Source of the DNA: Ectopseudomonas oleovorans
GTDB taxonomy: Bacteria > Pseudomonadota > Gammaproteobacteria > Pseudomonadales > Pseudomonadaceae
Direction: 5' to 3'
Length of the DNA: 38,632 nt
Assembly: GCF_003052605.1 (NCBI RefSeq)
Contig: NZ_QASO01000014.1
Coordinates: forward strand, 1 to 38,632
Numbering within the stretch: position 1 is the first letter of the stretch; the number at the start of each line of letters is the position of its first letter. Below the pieces are notes generated by a model. That model was not told where the DNA came from. It searched no databases and worked only from the letters and a program-made list of their open reading frames with translations. Shown piece by piece: positions 1 through 7,864 of the stretch. A program made the translations under genes and the position numbers.

Positions 1-454
1 CCCCAGGGTTGGCCCCTGACGCATGCCGATCTAATGAACTGGCAGGTACATGCCAGGCTCGGTACTTCCTATACAAGCGAAGTTGAGCAATGCGATTCGG
101 AGCTTTTCGCTCCGTGCTTGGTTCAACACCCTACAACGTCTCACGACGGTGAATTGGCTCACTGCCGGACGTGCAGGGGTGAGTTCTGCCCGGAGGGCAA
201 ATTCACCCTCGGGTCAGACATTTTTAGTAACAATTCGACGATAGCTGAACGTTACTATCCTGTTTCTGTAACCGCTCATTGACCCATTTTAGGGTTTGAA
301 CAGATACAGCTTTTGCTATCCATCCCCGCCAAAACGAAGCGTCCCCAGGGTGTGGATTAACCAGGCTGAGCCGGTTTGTTGAATGCTTTTTCGGGCTTCA
401 AACCCCCTGATAGCAAGGGATTAAGGTGCCTAGGCGCATTAACCAAACCAAGCA

Positions 455-473
455 CGACACGTTCAACGTGTCG
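455..473. repeat. Perfect 9-bp inverted repeat
   Basis: CGACACGTT and AACGTGTCG flank a single C. This could be a small operator or part of a transcription end signal downstream of the OFA transporter gene. There is no adjacent T-tract and no gene starts nearby, so its role is unknown. Confidence 0.4.
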
Positions 474-544
474 CACAAAGGCCAGCATTATAGGCGGGCC
501 AGGGCGGCAACGGCTACCGGCGATGGTCGGACGGGCAGATACGA

Positions 545-581
545 AAAAGCCCGCGCAGGCGCGAGGCCTGAGCGGGCTTTT
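545..581. terminator. Bidirectional rho-independent terminator
   Basis: A 10-bp stem, AAAAGCCCGC against GCGGGCTTTT, encloses a 17-nt loop. It ends 15 nt before the stop codon of the minus-strand MFS gene, so it should end that transcript. The symmetric A and T tracts would also work for plus-strand transcripts. Confidence 0.85.
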
Positions 582-596
582 CCCAGAAGCACGACG

Positions 597-2255
597 TTAC
601 TGGAACAGCACGACGGTCTTCTGCAGGGTGATCCACACACCCCAGGCCAGCGGAATACCCACCACCAGCCAGGCGGCAACCGCCACCGGCTTGCTCGACG
701 GATCAGCCGACCACTCCAGCTCGCTCGCTGCCGGCGCCGACTTCTCGCCATGGGCGCGCTCGGCGGCCAGCTCGGCCTCGGTCATGAAGTACTTCGGCGC
801 CACCGGACGCACCAGGGCGTTGCAGATGAAGCCCAGCACCAGCAGGCCGGCGAGGATGTACAGGGTGATGTCGTAGGCTGCCGCCTTCTCCACACCGATG
901 CTCAGCTGATATTCGCGCAGGTAGTTGACCAACACCGGGCCGAGCACACCGGCCACCGCCCAGGCCGTCAGCAGGCGACCGTGGATCGCGCCGACCATCT
1001 GTGTGCCGAACAGGTCGGCCAGATAGGCCGGCACGGTGGCGAAACCACCGCCATACATCGACAGGATCACGCAGAACGCCAGCACGAACAGCGCCAGACT
1101 GCCCAGCTGACCCAGCATCGGCACCGCAGCATAGAGCGCGAAGCCCAGGCCGAAGAACACGAAGTAGGTGCCCTTGCGCCCGATGAAGTCCGAGCAGGAA
1201 GCCCAGAAGAAGCGGCCACCGATGTTGAACAGACTGAGCAGACCGGTGAAGCCGGCAGCGATGGCGGCGATCTCGGCCAGTTGCGTGGAGCTGAGCTCGT
1301 TGAAGGCCAGGTCGACACCGATCAGCTTGCCGGCGAACACCTCCTGCAGCAGCGGCGAAGCCATGCCGATGATGCCGATACCGGCCGAGACGTTCAGGCA
1401 CAGTACGGCCCAGACCAGCCAGAACTGCGGGGTTTTCCACGCAGTATTAACGTGCACGTGCCCTTTGGTGATCATCACGTTGTTGGCCTTGGCTGCCGGC
1501 GCGGTCCAGCCTGCCGGTTTCCAGCCGGTCGGCGGCACACGGTAGGACAGCGCGCCGCCCATCATGAAGACGAAGTAGATCACCGCCATGACCACGAAGC
1601 TCTGCCACACACCGACACCTTCAGGCGAAGCGAAGTGGTTCATCAGCATCGCTGCCAGCGGCGCACCGACCATCGCACCGCCACCGAAACCCATGATCGC
1701 CATACCGGTGGCCATGCCACGCTTGTCCGGGAACCATTTGATCAGGGTCGAGACCGGCGAGATGTAGCCCAGGCCGAGACCGATACCACCGATCACCCCC
1801 GAGCCCAGCCAGAGCAGCCAGATCTGATGGGTATAGATACCCAGCGCGGAAATCAGCAGACCGCCGCACCAGCACAGTGCGGAAACCACGCCTGCCTTGC
1901 GCGGACCGGCATGCTCCAGCCAGCCACCCCAGATGGCAGCCGAGCAACCGAGGAAAACGAAGAACAGGGTGTAGATCCAGCCGAGCATGGAAATCTGCCA
2001 GTCGCAGTTGCTGGCGAAGATTTGCTCGAAGAAACCCATTTCCGGGGCACAGGCCGTGGCAGCGGTGATACCGACCGCCTTCGACAGCGGCAACCAGAAC
2101 ACCGAGAAGCCATAGGCCATGCCGATGCACAGGTGAATGGCGAGGGCGGCTGGCGGAACCAACCAACGGTTGAAACCAGGGCGCGCGATGATGCGCTCCT
2201 TGGACAGAAAGGCAGGCTTCGCCACATCGCCGTCCAATACAAAGGCGTCAGTCAT
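597..2255 (-). CDS. OFA-family MFS transporter (YhjX/oxalate-formate antiporter-like)
   Basis: This encodes a 552-aa inner-membrane secondary transporter of the major facilitator superfamily. The 12-helix core has the signature of the oxalate/formate antiporter (OFA) group: an early LCIGMAYGFSVFW segment, a GGIGLGLGYISP segment in the first half, and FWASCSDFIGRKG as the central loop. About 60 C-terminal residues add an acidic, alanine-rich linker and one more hydrophobic segment (VAVAAWLVVGIPLAWGVWI), as in many proteobacterial OFA members. I chose the start at MTDAFVLDG because AGAAGAGA precedes it on the minus strand; a start 10 codons upstream is possible. Known OFA substrates are oxalate, formate and small carboxylates such as pyruvate, and the actual substrate here cannot be read from sequence. 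The gene stands alone, divergent from the asmA-like operon, and ends at a strong terminator. Confidence 0.85.
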   Translation of the reverse strand: MTDAFVLDGDVAKPAFLSKERIIARPGFNRWLVPPAALAIHLCIGMAYGFSVFWLPLSKAVGITAATACAPEMGFFEQIFASNCDWQISMLGWIYTLFFVFLGCSAAIWGGWLEHAGPRKAGVVSALCWCGGLLISALGIYTHQIWLLWLGSGVIGGIGLGLGYISPVSTLIKWFPDKRGMATGMAIMGFGGGAMVGAPLAAMLMNHFASPEGVGVWQSFVVMAVIYFVFMMGGALSYRVPPTGWKPAGWTAPAAKANNVMITKGHVHVNTAWKTPQFWLVWAVLCLNVSAGIGIIGMASPLLQEVFAGKLIGVDLAFNELSSTQLAEIAAIAAGFTGLLSLFNIGGRFFWASCSDFIGRKGTYFVFFGLGFALYAAVPMLGQLGSLALFVLAFCVILSMYGGGFATVPAYLADLFGTQMVGAIHGRLLTAWAVAGVLGPVLVNYLREYQLSIGVEKAAAYDITLYILAGLLVLGFICNALVRPVAPKYFMTEAELAAERAHGEKSAPAASELEWSADPSSKPVAVAAWLVVGIPLAWGVWITLQKTVVLFQ

Positions 2256-2630
2256 AGGTGTGTCTCTTCTTATGGTTACGAGCAAGCAAAGGCGACCGCA
2301 TCAGCCCGCCAAGGCAAAAGCTTGCGGAGAGTAGCACCAGGGCGCGACAAATCGCCGCGCAAGAAGCCATTTTTTATCAATTTATGCAGTTTTTTTGCTT
2401 TTCCCGCAAAAACCCAAAAGACCCCATCTATGGCGCGATAGATAGCGTCGATACACCCTGCCCTTGCACGCCTTATTTGCTTGTCGGGGAACCGCCCGCA
2501 GCGTTTTCCATCCAAACTCGAGCCGGCTACCGCCCACCCGCCTTGCCAGGCGCCTGGCCGTGAGGCATGGCGTTATACTCGGCGCTTATCTGCATCCGCC
2601 ATTCCAGCTCTCAAAACCAAGGACCCGTTC
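2256..2630. promoter_or_regulatory. Divergent intergenic region with a -10 element
   Basis: This 375-bp non-coding stretch separates the divergent OFA transporter and asmA-like genes. It is locally AT-rich around 2370-2420, unlike its flanks. A good extended -10, TTATACT, lies at 2573-2579, about 50 bp before the asmA-like start. No good -35 stands at the usual distance. The asmA-like start at 2631 is preceded by AAGGA. I see no clear operator. Confidence 0.5.
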
Positions 2631-4856
2631 ATGAAAGCGTTAGGCAAGATCCTGGGCCTGTTCCTTCTCGGCTTACTGCTGATCGTAGTGGCGCTGCTGT
2701 TCGCCCTGACTCATCTGTTCGATCCCAACGACTACAAGGACGAGATCCGCCAGATCGCCCACGACAAGGCCAACCTCGACTTGCAGCTCAAGGGTGACAT
2801 TGGCTGGAGCCTGTTTCCCTGGCTGGGCCTGGAACTGACCGACGCCACCCTGGCCAGCGCCGACACCCCGGACAAACCGTTCGCCGACCTGCGCATGATC
2901 GGCCTTTCCGTCCGCGTGATGCCGTTGCTGCGTAAGGAAGTGCAGATGAGCGACATCCGCGTCGACGGCCTCAACCTCAACCTGCAGCGTGACGACAAAG
3001 GCCATGGCAACTGGGAAGGCGTCGGCCGCCCGGCTCAGGCCAGCGCGCCGCAGCCGGCGCCCAGCGAACCAGCGCCAAGTGAAGACACGCAGCCGAGCCA
3101 GCCGAGCGAAAAGCCAGCCGGCCAGCCGCTCAAACTAGATATCGACAGCCTGACCCTGAGCAACTCGCGCATCGACTACAGCGACGCGCAGAAGGGCCAG
3201 CAATTCACCGTCGAGAACATCGAGCTGAAAACCGGCGCCATCCGCGAAGGCGCCAGTATCCCGGTCAAGCTCAGCGCCTTCTTCGGCACCAATCAGCCGC
3301 TGCTGCGCGCACGCAGCGAGGTGGAGGGCGCACTGCGCTTCGACCGCGCGCTCAAGCGCTACCAGTTCGAAGACCTCAAATTGAGCGGCGAAGCCTCGGG
3401 CGAGCCGCTCAAGGGCAAGACCCTGAATTTCTCCGCCCAGGGCCAGTTGCTGCTCGACCAGGCCGCCAACGTCGCCGAGTGGAATGGCCTCAAGCTCTCC
3501 GCCAACCAGTTGCGCGCCCTCGGCGAAATCAAGTCACGCGAGCTGAATCAGGACGCGAAGATCTCCGGCGGGCTGTCCATCGCCGCGCTCAACCTGCGTG
3601 AGTTTCTCGACGGTATCGGCGTCGAACTGCCGGCCATGCAGGCCAGCGATAGCCTCAGCCAGTTCGAACTGGTCACCCGCCTCAACGGTTCGCGCCAGGG
3701 CATGATGTTCGAAGAGCTCAACCTCAAGCTCGACGGCAGCACCTTCACTGGCAAGCTCGGCGTGAGCGACTTCGCCAAGCAGGCCCTGCGCGCTGACCTC
3801 AAGGGCGACAAGCTCGATCTGAACCGTTACCTGCCGCCCAAAACCCAGGACAGCGCCGCAGCAGCGCGCAAGGCCGAAGTCAAGGAGAGCATCGCCGGCG
3901 CCGGCAAGGACGGCTCCACCCCACTGCCCAACAAACCCACCCAGCAGGCCTGGAGCGACGAGAAAGTGCTGCCGGTGGACCAGTTGCGCAAACTCGACCT
4001 GCAACTGGCGCTCAGCCTCGCCCAGCTCACCTACGACAAGCATCAACTCAGCGACGTCAATCTCAAGGCCAATGGCCGTGGCGGCCTGATCACCGTGGAA
4101 GAGGCGCGCGGCAAACTGCAGGGCGGCAGCTTCGTCAGCAGCGGACGCATAGACGTGCGCCAGACCGAGCCGATGCTCAGCCTGGAACAACGCGTCAGCC
4201 GCATGCCGCTGGAGCCACTGCTGAAGAAGGACGACCAGCCTTCGCCGATCAAGGGCTTGCTCGACCTCGATGCCAAGTTCAACACGCGCGGCAACAGCCA
4301 GAAGGCCTGGGTCGAAGCGCTCAACGGCAACGCCAGCTTCGTCCTCAACGACGGTGTGCTGGTCGACGCCAACCTCGAACAGCAGCTGTGCCGCGGCATC
4401 GCCACCCTCAACCGCAAGGCGCTGAGCAACCCGCCAACCGGCAAGGACACCCCCTTCCGCGAACTCAAGGGCAGCCTCAGCGTGCGCGATGGCATCGCCC
4501 ACAACCCGGACCTAAAGGCCCAGGTGCCGGGCCTGGCAGTCAGCGGCAACGGCGACCTCGACCTGCGCGTGCTCGGCCTCGACTACAAGGTGGGTATCGC
4601 GCTGGAAGGTGATCAGCGCGAAATGCCCGACCCGGCCTGCCAGGTCAACGAGCGCTACGTCGGCATCGAATGGCCGCTGCGCTGCCGTGGCCCGCTGGAA
4701 CTCGGCGCCAAGGCCTGCCGCCTGGATCAGGACGGCCTCGGCAAGATCGCCGCACGCCTGGCCGGCAACAAGCTGACCGAGAAGCTGGAAGAGAAGCTCG
4801 GCGACAAGGTCAGCCCGGATCTGAAAGACGCACTCAAGGGCCTGTTCAACCGATGA
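2631..4856 (+). CDS. AsmA family protein
   Basis: This encodes a 741-aa protein with a single N-terminal membrane anchor (about residues 5-27, [19 protein letters not shown]). A long periplasmic part begins with the AsmA signature ([42 protein letters not shown]). A proline/serine/glutamine-rich low-complexity linker lies near residues 135-170, and the AsmA C-terminal domain occupies about residues 480-700. AsmA-like proteins are inner-membrane proteins with long beta-rich periplasmic domains, linked to outer-membrane assembly and lipid transport between membranes. The start at 2631 is chosen for AAGGA at a suitable distance and because the membrane anchor begins right after it; an in-frame start at 2481 would add 50 implausible residues. 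The stop overlaps the mutY start (ATGA), so the genes are translationally coupled, as I recall for PAO1 PA5146-PA5147. Confidence 0.9.
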   Translation: MKALGKILGLFLLGLLLIVVALLFALTHLFDPNDYKDEIRQIAHDKANLDLQLKGDIGWSLFPWLGLELTDATLASADTPDKPFADLRMIGLSVRVMPLLRKEVQMSDIRVDGLNLNLQRDDKGHGNWEGVGRPAQASAPQPAPSEPAPSEDTQPSQPSEKPAGQPLKLDIDSLTLSNSRIDYSDAQKGQQFTVENIELKTGAIREGASIPVKLSAFFGTNQPLLRARSEVEGALRFDRALKRYQFEDLKLSGEASGEPLKGKTLNFSAQGQLLLDQAANVAEWNGLKLSANQLRALGEIKSRELNQDAKISGGLSIAALNLREFLDGIGVELPAMQASDSLSQFELVTRLNGSRQGMMFEELNLKLDGSTFTGKLGVSDFAKQALRADLKGDKLDLNRYLPPKTQDSAAAARKAEVKESIAGAGKDGSTPLPNKPTQQAWSDEKVLPVDQLRKLDLQLALSLAQLTYDKHQLSDVNLKANGRGGLITVEEARGKLQGGSFVSSGRIDVRQTEPMLSLEQRVSRMPLEPLLKKDDQPSPIKGLLDLDAKFNTRGNSQKAWVEALNGNASFVLNDGVLVDANLEQQLCRGIATLNRKALSNPPTGKDTPFRELKGSLSVRDGIAHNPDLKAQVPGLAVSGNGDLDLRVLGLDYKVGIALEGDQREMPDPACQVNERYVGIEWPLRCRGPLELGAKACRLDQDGLGKIAARLAGNKLTEKLEEKLGDKVSPDLKDALKGLFNR

Positions 4857-5920
4857 GCCCCGAGCAGTTCAACGGCGCCGTGCTGGCCTGGTACGACCAG
4901 CACGGGCGCAAGGATCTACCCTGGCAGCAGAACATCACCCCGTATCGCGTCTGGGTGTCGGAAATCATGCTGCAGCAGACCCAGGTCAGCACCGTGCTCG
5001 GCTACTTCGATCGCTTCATGGCCGCGCTGCCGACCGTGAAGGACCTGGCCGAAGCGCCGGAAGACGAAGTGCTGCACCTGTGGACCGGCCTGGGCTACTA
5101 CACCCGCGCGCGCAACCTGCAGAAGACCGCACAGATCGTCATGCGTGAGCACGGTGGCGAGTTCCCGCGCAGCGTAGAGGCGCTCAGCGAACTGCCCGGC
5201 ATCGGCCGCTCCACCGCCGGCGCCATCGCCAGCCTGAGCATGGGCGTACGAGCGCCGATCCTCGACGGCAACGTCAAGCGTGTGCTGGCGCGCTACGTCG
5301 CGCAGGAGGGCTATCCTGGCGAGCCGAAAGTGGCCAAACAGCTGTGGGACGTCGCCGAGCGCTTCACTCCACACGAGCGGGTCAACCACTACACCCAGGC
5401 GATGATGGACCTCGGCGCCACCCTCTGCACCCGCAGCAAACCCACCTGCCTGCTGTGCCCGGTGCGCAGCGGCTGTCAGGCCCATCTGCTCGGCCTGGAA
5501 ATCCGCTACCCGGTGTCCAAGCCGCGCAAGGCACTGCCGCAGAAACGCACGCTGATGCCGCTGCTGGTCAACGCTGCCGGTGACATCCTGCTCTATCGTC
5601 GCCCCTCCACCGGGCTATGGGGCGGACTCTGGAGCCTGCCGGAACTGGATGACCTGTCACAGCTCGACGAGCTCGGCCAGCAGCAACAGCTCGCACTCGG
5701 CGAACGCCGCGAACTGGAAGGCCTGACCCACACCTTCAGCCATTTCCAGTTGGCCATCGAACCCTGGCTGATCGAGGCAACCGAACAGCCAGGTCGCGTG
5801 GCCGAGGCCGACTGGCTCTGGTATAACCTCGCCACCCCGCCGCGCCTGGGCCTCGCCGCCCCGGTGAAGAAGCTGCTAAAACGCGCGGCGCAAGCCATTA
5901 CCGCTGGAGAACCGACATGA
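4853..5920 (+). CDS. mutY: A/G-specific adenine DNA glycosylase MutY
   Basis: This encodes a 355-aa base-excision-repair enzyme that removes adenine mispaired with 8-oxoguanine or guanine. Visible features are the catalytic Glu37 in [10 protein letters not shown], the helix-hairpin-helix [12 protein letters not shown] (residues 114-125), catalytic Asp138 in ILDGNVKRV, and a 4Fe-4S loop with Cys192, Cys199, Cys202 and Cys208 (C-x6-C-x2-C-x5-C). These positions match those I remember for E. coli MutY. A C-terminal NUDIX-like 8-oxoG recognition domain follows (about 230-345, [17 protein letters not shown]). The length is normal for the family. The gene overlaps the asmA-like stop by ATGA and its own stop overlaps the yggX start the same way, so it lies inside a three-gene operon. 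Confidence 0.97.
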   Translation: MSPEQFNGAVLAWYDQHGRKDLPWQQNITPYRVWVSEIMLQQTQVSTVLGYFDRFMAALPTVKDLAEAPEDEVLHLWTGLGYYTRARNLQKTAQIVMREHGGEFPRSVEALSELPGIGRSTAGAIASLSMGVRAPILDGNVKRVLARYVAQEGYPGEPKVAKQLWDVAERFTPHERVNHYTQAMMDLGATLCTRSKPTCLLCPVRSGCQAHLLGLEIRYPVSKPRKALPQKRTLMPLLVNAAGDILLYRRPSTGLWGGLWSLPELDDLSQLDELGQQQQLALGERRELEGLTHTFSHFQLAIEPWLIEATEQPGRVAEADWLWYNLATPPRLGLAAPVKKLLKRAAQAITAGEPT

Positions 5921-6189
5921 CCCGCACCGTACAGTGCCGCAAATACAAACAGGAACTGCCCGGCCTGGATCGCGCGCCCTACCCCGGCCCCAAAGGCGAA
6001 GACATCTTCACCAATGTTTCCAAGCAGGCCTGGGACGAGTGGCAAAAGCACCAGACCATGCTGATCAACGAGCGTCGCCTGAACATGATGAACGCCGAAG
6101 ACCGCAAGTTCCTCCAGGCCGAGATGGACAAGTTCCTCTCCGGCGAGGAATACGCTCAGGCCGAAGGCTACGTACCGCCAAGCGAATAA
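5917..6189 (+). CDS. yggX: Probable Fe(2+)-trafficking protein YggX
   Basis: This encodes a 90-aa cytoplasmic protein with the conserved start [10 protein letters not shown] (one Cys near position 7), the [11 protein letters not shown] segment and the helical [14 protein letters not shown] block. It is full length for the family. YggX is linked to protection of Fe-S clusters from oxidative damage and to iron trafficking. It is encoded next to mutY in many gammaproteobacteria, which makes sense because MutY carries a 4Fe-4S cluster. The start codon overlaps the mutY stop (ATGA). No terminator follows directly; a short hairpin-bearing gap leads to tRNA-Phe. Confidence 0.96.
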   Translation: MTRTVQCRKYKQELPGLDRAPYPGPKGEDIFTNVSKQAWDEWQKHQTMLINERRLNMMNAEDRKFLQAEMDKFLSGEEYAQAEGYVPPSE

Positions 6190-6193
6190 GAAT

Positions 6194-6281
6194 GCTTGTG
6201 GGAGGGGCTTTAGCCGCGATAAGGACTGGTAACCCTGCACACCAGCCGTCAGGCTCTCGATAGCGGTGCGCACGGCGCACC
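6194..6281. repeat. REP-like palindromic sequence
   Basis: The segment at 6194-6220 (GGAGGGGCTTTAGCCGCGAT) resembles the extragenic palindromic (REP) elements common in Pseudomonas. A perfect 7-bp hairpin, GGTGCGC/GCGCACC, sits at 6265-6281. Both lie in the gap after yggX and may stabilise or end its transcript. The assignment is from memory of the motif, not a search. Confidence 0.45.
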
Positions 6282-6336
6282 CTACCCCTCACGAACCTAA
6301 GCGCCCGAAATAATTAAATATTTTTCAAACCCGCGC

Positions 6337-6367
6337 TTGACACTGATCCTTCAAATCCGTCTAATAG
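6337..6367 (+). promoter_or_regulatory. Sigma-70 promoter of tRNA-Phe
   Basis: A perfect -35 TTGACA (6337-6342) is followed after about 18-19 nt by CTAATA/TAATAG (6361-6367) as the -10. The tRNA begins 11 nt further on. The integrated island lies downstream, so this promoter still drives an intact tRNA. Confidence 0.75.
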
Positions 6368-6377
6368 CGCCCCGTTG

Positions 6378-6453
6378 GCCCAGGTAGCTCAGTTGGTAGA
6401 GCAGGGGATTGAAAATCCCCGTGTCGGCGGTTCGATTCCGTCCCTGGGCACCA
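6378..6453 (+). tRNA. tRNA-Phe (GAA)
   Basis: This is a 76-nt cloverleaf with encoded CCA. Acceptor arms GCCCAGG/CCTGGGC pair perfectly, the D arm is GCTC...GAGC, the anticodon stem GGGGA/TCCCC holds loop TTGAAAA with anticodon GAA, and the T arm contains GGTTCGATTCC. It is the attachment site for the island downstream: its last 48 nt are repeated at 12750-12797. The gene itself is intact and keeps its promoter. Confidence 0.97.
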
Positions 6454-6455
6454 TA
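6406..6455 (+). repeat. attL: 50-bp direct repeat inside tRNA-Phe
   Basis: This 50-bp segment runs from the anticodon stem through the CCA plus two bases and is repeated without mismatch at 12750-12799, in the same orientation. The copies differ at the bases directly outside (G against A on the left, T against C on the right). This is the crossover repeat left by tyrosine-integrase insertion into a tRNA gene. Confidence 0.93.
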
Positions 6456-6469
6456 TAAATCAAGCACTT

Positions 6470-6500
6470 AGGCCAGCTCTCACCAGATGGCCTTTTTGCT
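6470..6500 (+). terminator. Terminator downstream of tRNA-Phe
   Basis: AGGCCA (6470-6475) pairs with TGGCCT (6488-6493) around a 12-nt loop, followed by a run of Ts. It lies 17 nt after the tRNA CCA and inside the inserted element, so the element brings its own stop signal for the tRNA transcript. Confidence 0.65.
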
Positions 6501-6512
6501 TTTTGGGATTGC

Positions 6513-6542
6513 GTAACGGGAAATGTAAGAGCATTTCCGAAA
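6513..6542 (+). repeat. Integrase arm-type repeat, left end
   Basis: The segment, built around GTAACGG and AAATGTAAGAG, matches 12613-12643 at the other end in the same orientation, with about three differences including one indel. Paired repeats just inside both att sites fit integrase arm-binding sites. Confidence 0.55.
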
Positions 6543-6585
6543 AGCGCGTGCTGCGCTGGTGCCGCTTTCCACTGCCCAGAAACAG

Positions 6586-6612
6586 AAAGGCCCCGCTTAG
6601 TGCAGGGCCTTT
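6586..6612. terminator. Bidirectional terminator at end of element operon
   Basis: AAAGGCCC (6586-6593) and GGGCCTTT (6605-6612) form a perfect 8-bp stem with T/A tracts on both sides. It is 5 nt from the stop of the 179-aa gene and should end the minus-strand operon of the element. Confidence 0.8.
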
Positions 6613-6617
6613 TCTGG

Positions 6618-7157
6618 TCAGCAGCTCGGCAATAACTGCCCTAGCTCCTTTCGGTACCTCTCCAGCCATCCAGGATCCGGCGCGTCCTTGGGCAAGCGGG
6701 CAGCGTCTATGTCGGCAAAAAACAAAACCGCCTCCCACTCTAGCCGGTGCTGGGTGCAATGCTCCTGCATAGCTGCCACCAATGCCGCCTGCTGGCCTGA
6801 TATACGCCGCAACAGCTCCAGGGTTTCCACACCTCTGGCCTCGTCAATTTCTTGCCCCGCCTCGCGGCTGCGTAGGTCTGCCAGGTCAACCGCAACCATT
6901 GCGCCAGACACAAAGCCCCGCCGGCTCTCCTGCTGCCAGTACATCAGCCCGAACACGGCCACCAATGACGAAAAGGCATCGTTCCACTTGTGGAACTCGG
7001 CATCGCTCATCTTGTAGGTGAACCGCTCGACGGTGGCGAATACCTTTTCTGCCTCATCAATCTGGCCAGTGCAGACCGCATTGAAACAAAGGGCCGCTTT
7101 CTGGGCATTGCTCAGCCGCCCATAAAGGGCCGTGCTGCGCTTCGTTGTTGTGAGCAT
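6618..7157 (-). CDS. Hypothetical protein, last gene of the element (179 aa)
   Basis: I do not recognise this family. The 179-aa protein is mostly helical by appearance. It has a central stretch FSSLVAVFGLMYWQQESRRGFVSGAM and a C-terminal half with several acidic residues and a WLERYRKELGQLLPSC end. No signal peptide or clear membrane segment is visible. It follows the DUF5681 gene by 3 nt, with GGAGGGG as its ribosome-binding site inside the end of that gene, so the two are cotranscribed and coupled. A terminator lies directly downstream. Given its place beside a DUF5681 gene in a replicating element, a role in packaging, copy control or host interaction is possible but is only inference. 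Confidence 0.75.
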   Translation of the reverse strand: MLTTTKRSTALYGRLSNAQKAALCFNAVCTGQIDEAEKVFATVERFTYKMSDAEFHKWNDAFSSLVAVFGLMYWQQESRRGFVSGAMVAVDLADLRSREAGQEIDEARGVETLELLRRISGQQAALVAAMQEHCTQHRLEWEAVLFFADIDAARLPKDAPDPGWLERYRKELGQLLPSC

Positions 7158-7160
7158 GGC

Positions 7161-7574
7161 TTACCCCTCCTTCTTCGCTAGCAGCTTCTCCAGCGACTCT
7201 AGGCGCTGCTGTAGCTGGTCAATTTCCGCAACCTTGGCCAGTGTCGCCACGGATTGCACAAGCTGGGCTGCAACGTCCGGGGCAAGCTCTCCAGCACCAG
7301 CCGCCGATAGCACCGCCTCTGCTTTCTCGATAAGACTGCCGGTCGCCAGCTGCTCCAGGTCAACCGCTTGCGCCTCAGGCTTGAGTGCTGGGCATACGCG
7401 GTCTAGCAGCAACTTGGCCGCTGCCGTGTCGCCTCCTTTCGCTTGGGTTATCAGACTCTGAATAATCTGCTCCGCATCGCCCTGAATCGCCGCCCGCAAC
7501 CTTCCCGCCATGCCAAGCGCACCCTTGGGCCTGCCGCTGGGGTTCCCGCTCTGGCCTTTTTGGAACTTGCTCAT
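7161..7574 (-). CDS. DUF5681 domain-containing protein
   Basis: This encodes a 137-aa protein whose N-terminus, KFQKGQSGNPSGRPKGALG, is the hallmark of DUF5681, a short basic domain found in phage and mobile-element proteins, often near terminases. The rest is helical, with AKGGDTAAAKLLLDRVCPALKP typical of the family and a C-terminal coiled-coil-like stretch (LAKVAEIDQLQQRLESLEKLLAKK). The molecular function is not established; small-terminase-like or DNA-binding roles have been suggested by context. Its start overlaps the stop of the upstream 97-aa ORF (ATGA), and the 179-aa gene starts 3 nt after its stop. Confidence 0.85.
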   Translation of the reverse strand: MSKFQKGQSGNPSGRPKGALGMAGRLRAAIQGDAEQIIQSLITQAKGGDTAAAKLLLDRVCPALKPEAQAVDLEQLATGSLIEKAEAVLSAAGAGELAPDVAAQLVQSVATLAKVAEIDQLQQRLESLEKLLAKKEG

Positions 7575-7864
7575 GCTGCCCCCTGATTTTTGGCTGTAGA
7601 TAACAGGGCGGGGCTGTGTTCCTTAGCCGGGCTGGTGGGGGTGTTTTCCCCCTTGTCGTTCCTGTCCGTTCCTTGTCGTTCCTTGTCGTTCTCAATAGCT
7701 GGAATAACGGGCAAATGGGCGGGGGGATTTAAGCCCCGCCATGCCGTTCCGTCGTTCTTTTCCTTAGGGGAACGGCCAAACTGGAACGGCCAAACAAGGC
7801 CACCAGCACGGCTAAGAAAACGCCCGTTTTGCCCGTTGTCGTTCCTTATCGTTCTATTTCTCAT
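7571..7864 (-). CDS. Putative 97-aa protein containing the iteron-like repeats
   Basis: The ORF is 97 codons long and joins both neighbours by four-base overlaps: its ATG overlaps the primase stop (7861-7864) and its stop overlaps the DUF5681 start (7571-7574). This supports real translation or at least translational coupling. The predicted protein is hydrophilic, low in complexity and rich in Arg, Asn and Asp, with a repeated ENDKERQ/DRNDKGEN pattern that simply reflects the 10-bp DNA repeats. I recognise no domain. It may be a real small protein, or a translated spacer whose main role is to hold the repeat array. Confidence 0.45.
   Translation of the reverse strand: MRNRTIRNDNGQNGRFLSRAGGLVWPFQFGRSPKEKNDGTAWRGLNPPAHLPVIPAIENDKERQGTDRNDKGENTPTSPAKEHSPALLSTAKNQGAA
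7651..7855. repeat. Iteron-like repeat cluster, candidate replication origin
   Basis: Four tandem 10-bp units occur at 7651-7690 (CCTTGTCGTT, with the second unit changed to CCTGTCCGTT). Related GTTCCGTCGTTCT lies at about 7745-7757, and GTTGTCGTTCCTTATCGTTC at 7835-7854. Between them are two tandem 14-bp units of GGAACGGCCAAAC plus T or A at 7769-7782 and 7783-7796, sharing the GTTCC core on the other strand. They sit directly downstream of the primase-helicase gene. Short directly repeated units next to a replication gene are typical of iteron-type origins. Confidence 0.5.

Larger units (their letters stand above)
1..596. other. Gene-free, hairpin-rich 5' segment
   Basis: I find no convincing gene here. 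The short plus-strand ORFs at about 34-282 and 50-244 overlap each other and have no clear ribosome-binding site or recognisable product. The stretch does hold a series of inverted repeats: CTGGCA/TGCCAG at 39-56, CGGAGC/GCTCCG at 98-114 inside a larger imperfect stem, a two-step stem GGGTGA-TGCCC/GGGCA-TCACCC at 177-208 followed by a T-rich run, and GTAAC/GTTAC at about 227-256. It could be the edge of a mobile element, a structured RNA or a decayed gene end. The window start prevents a choice. Confidence 0.4.

Noticed and set aside
82..127. Integron attC site (GTTGAGC and GTTCAAC around a stem)
   Set aside because: The two core-like heptamers are in the order opposite to a true attC, on both strands, and no integron integrase or cassette is near.
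34..282. 82-aa ORF near the window start
   Set aside because: It crosses several hairpins, has no ribosome-binding site or known pattern, and overlaps another equally weak frame.
426..2441. Long plus-strand open frame of about 670 codons opposite the MFS gene
   Set aside because: It is antisense to a clear 12-helix transporter, has no domain, is rich in His, Arg and Gln as expected for the opposite strand of high-GC genes, and lacks a ribosome-binding site.
7651..7690. CRISPR array
   Set aside because: The repeats are 10 bp and directly adjacent without spacers, and there are no cas genes. Iteron-type repeats explain them better.
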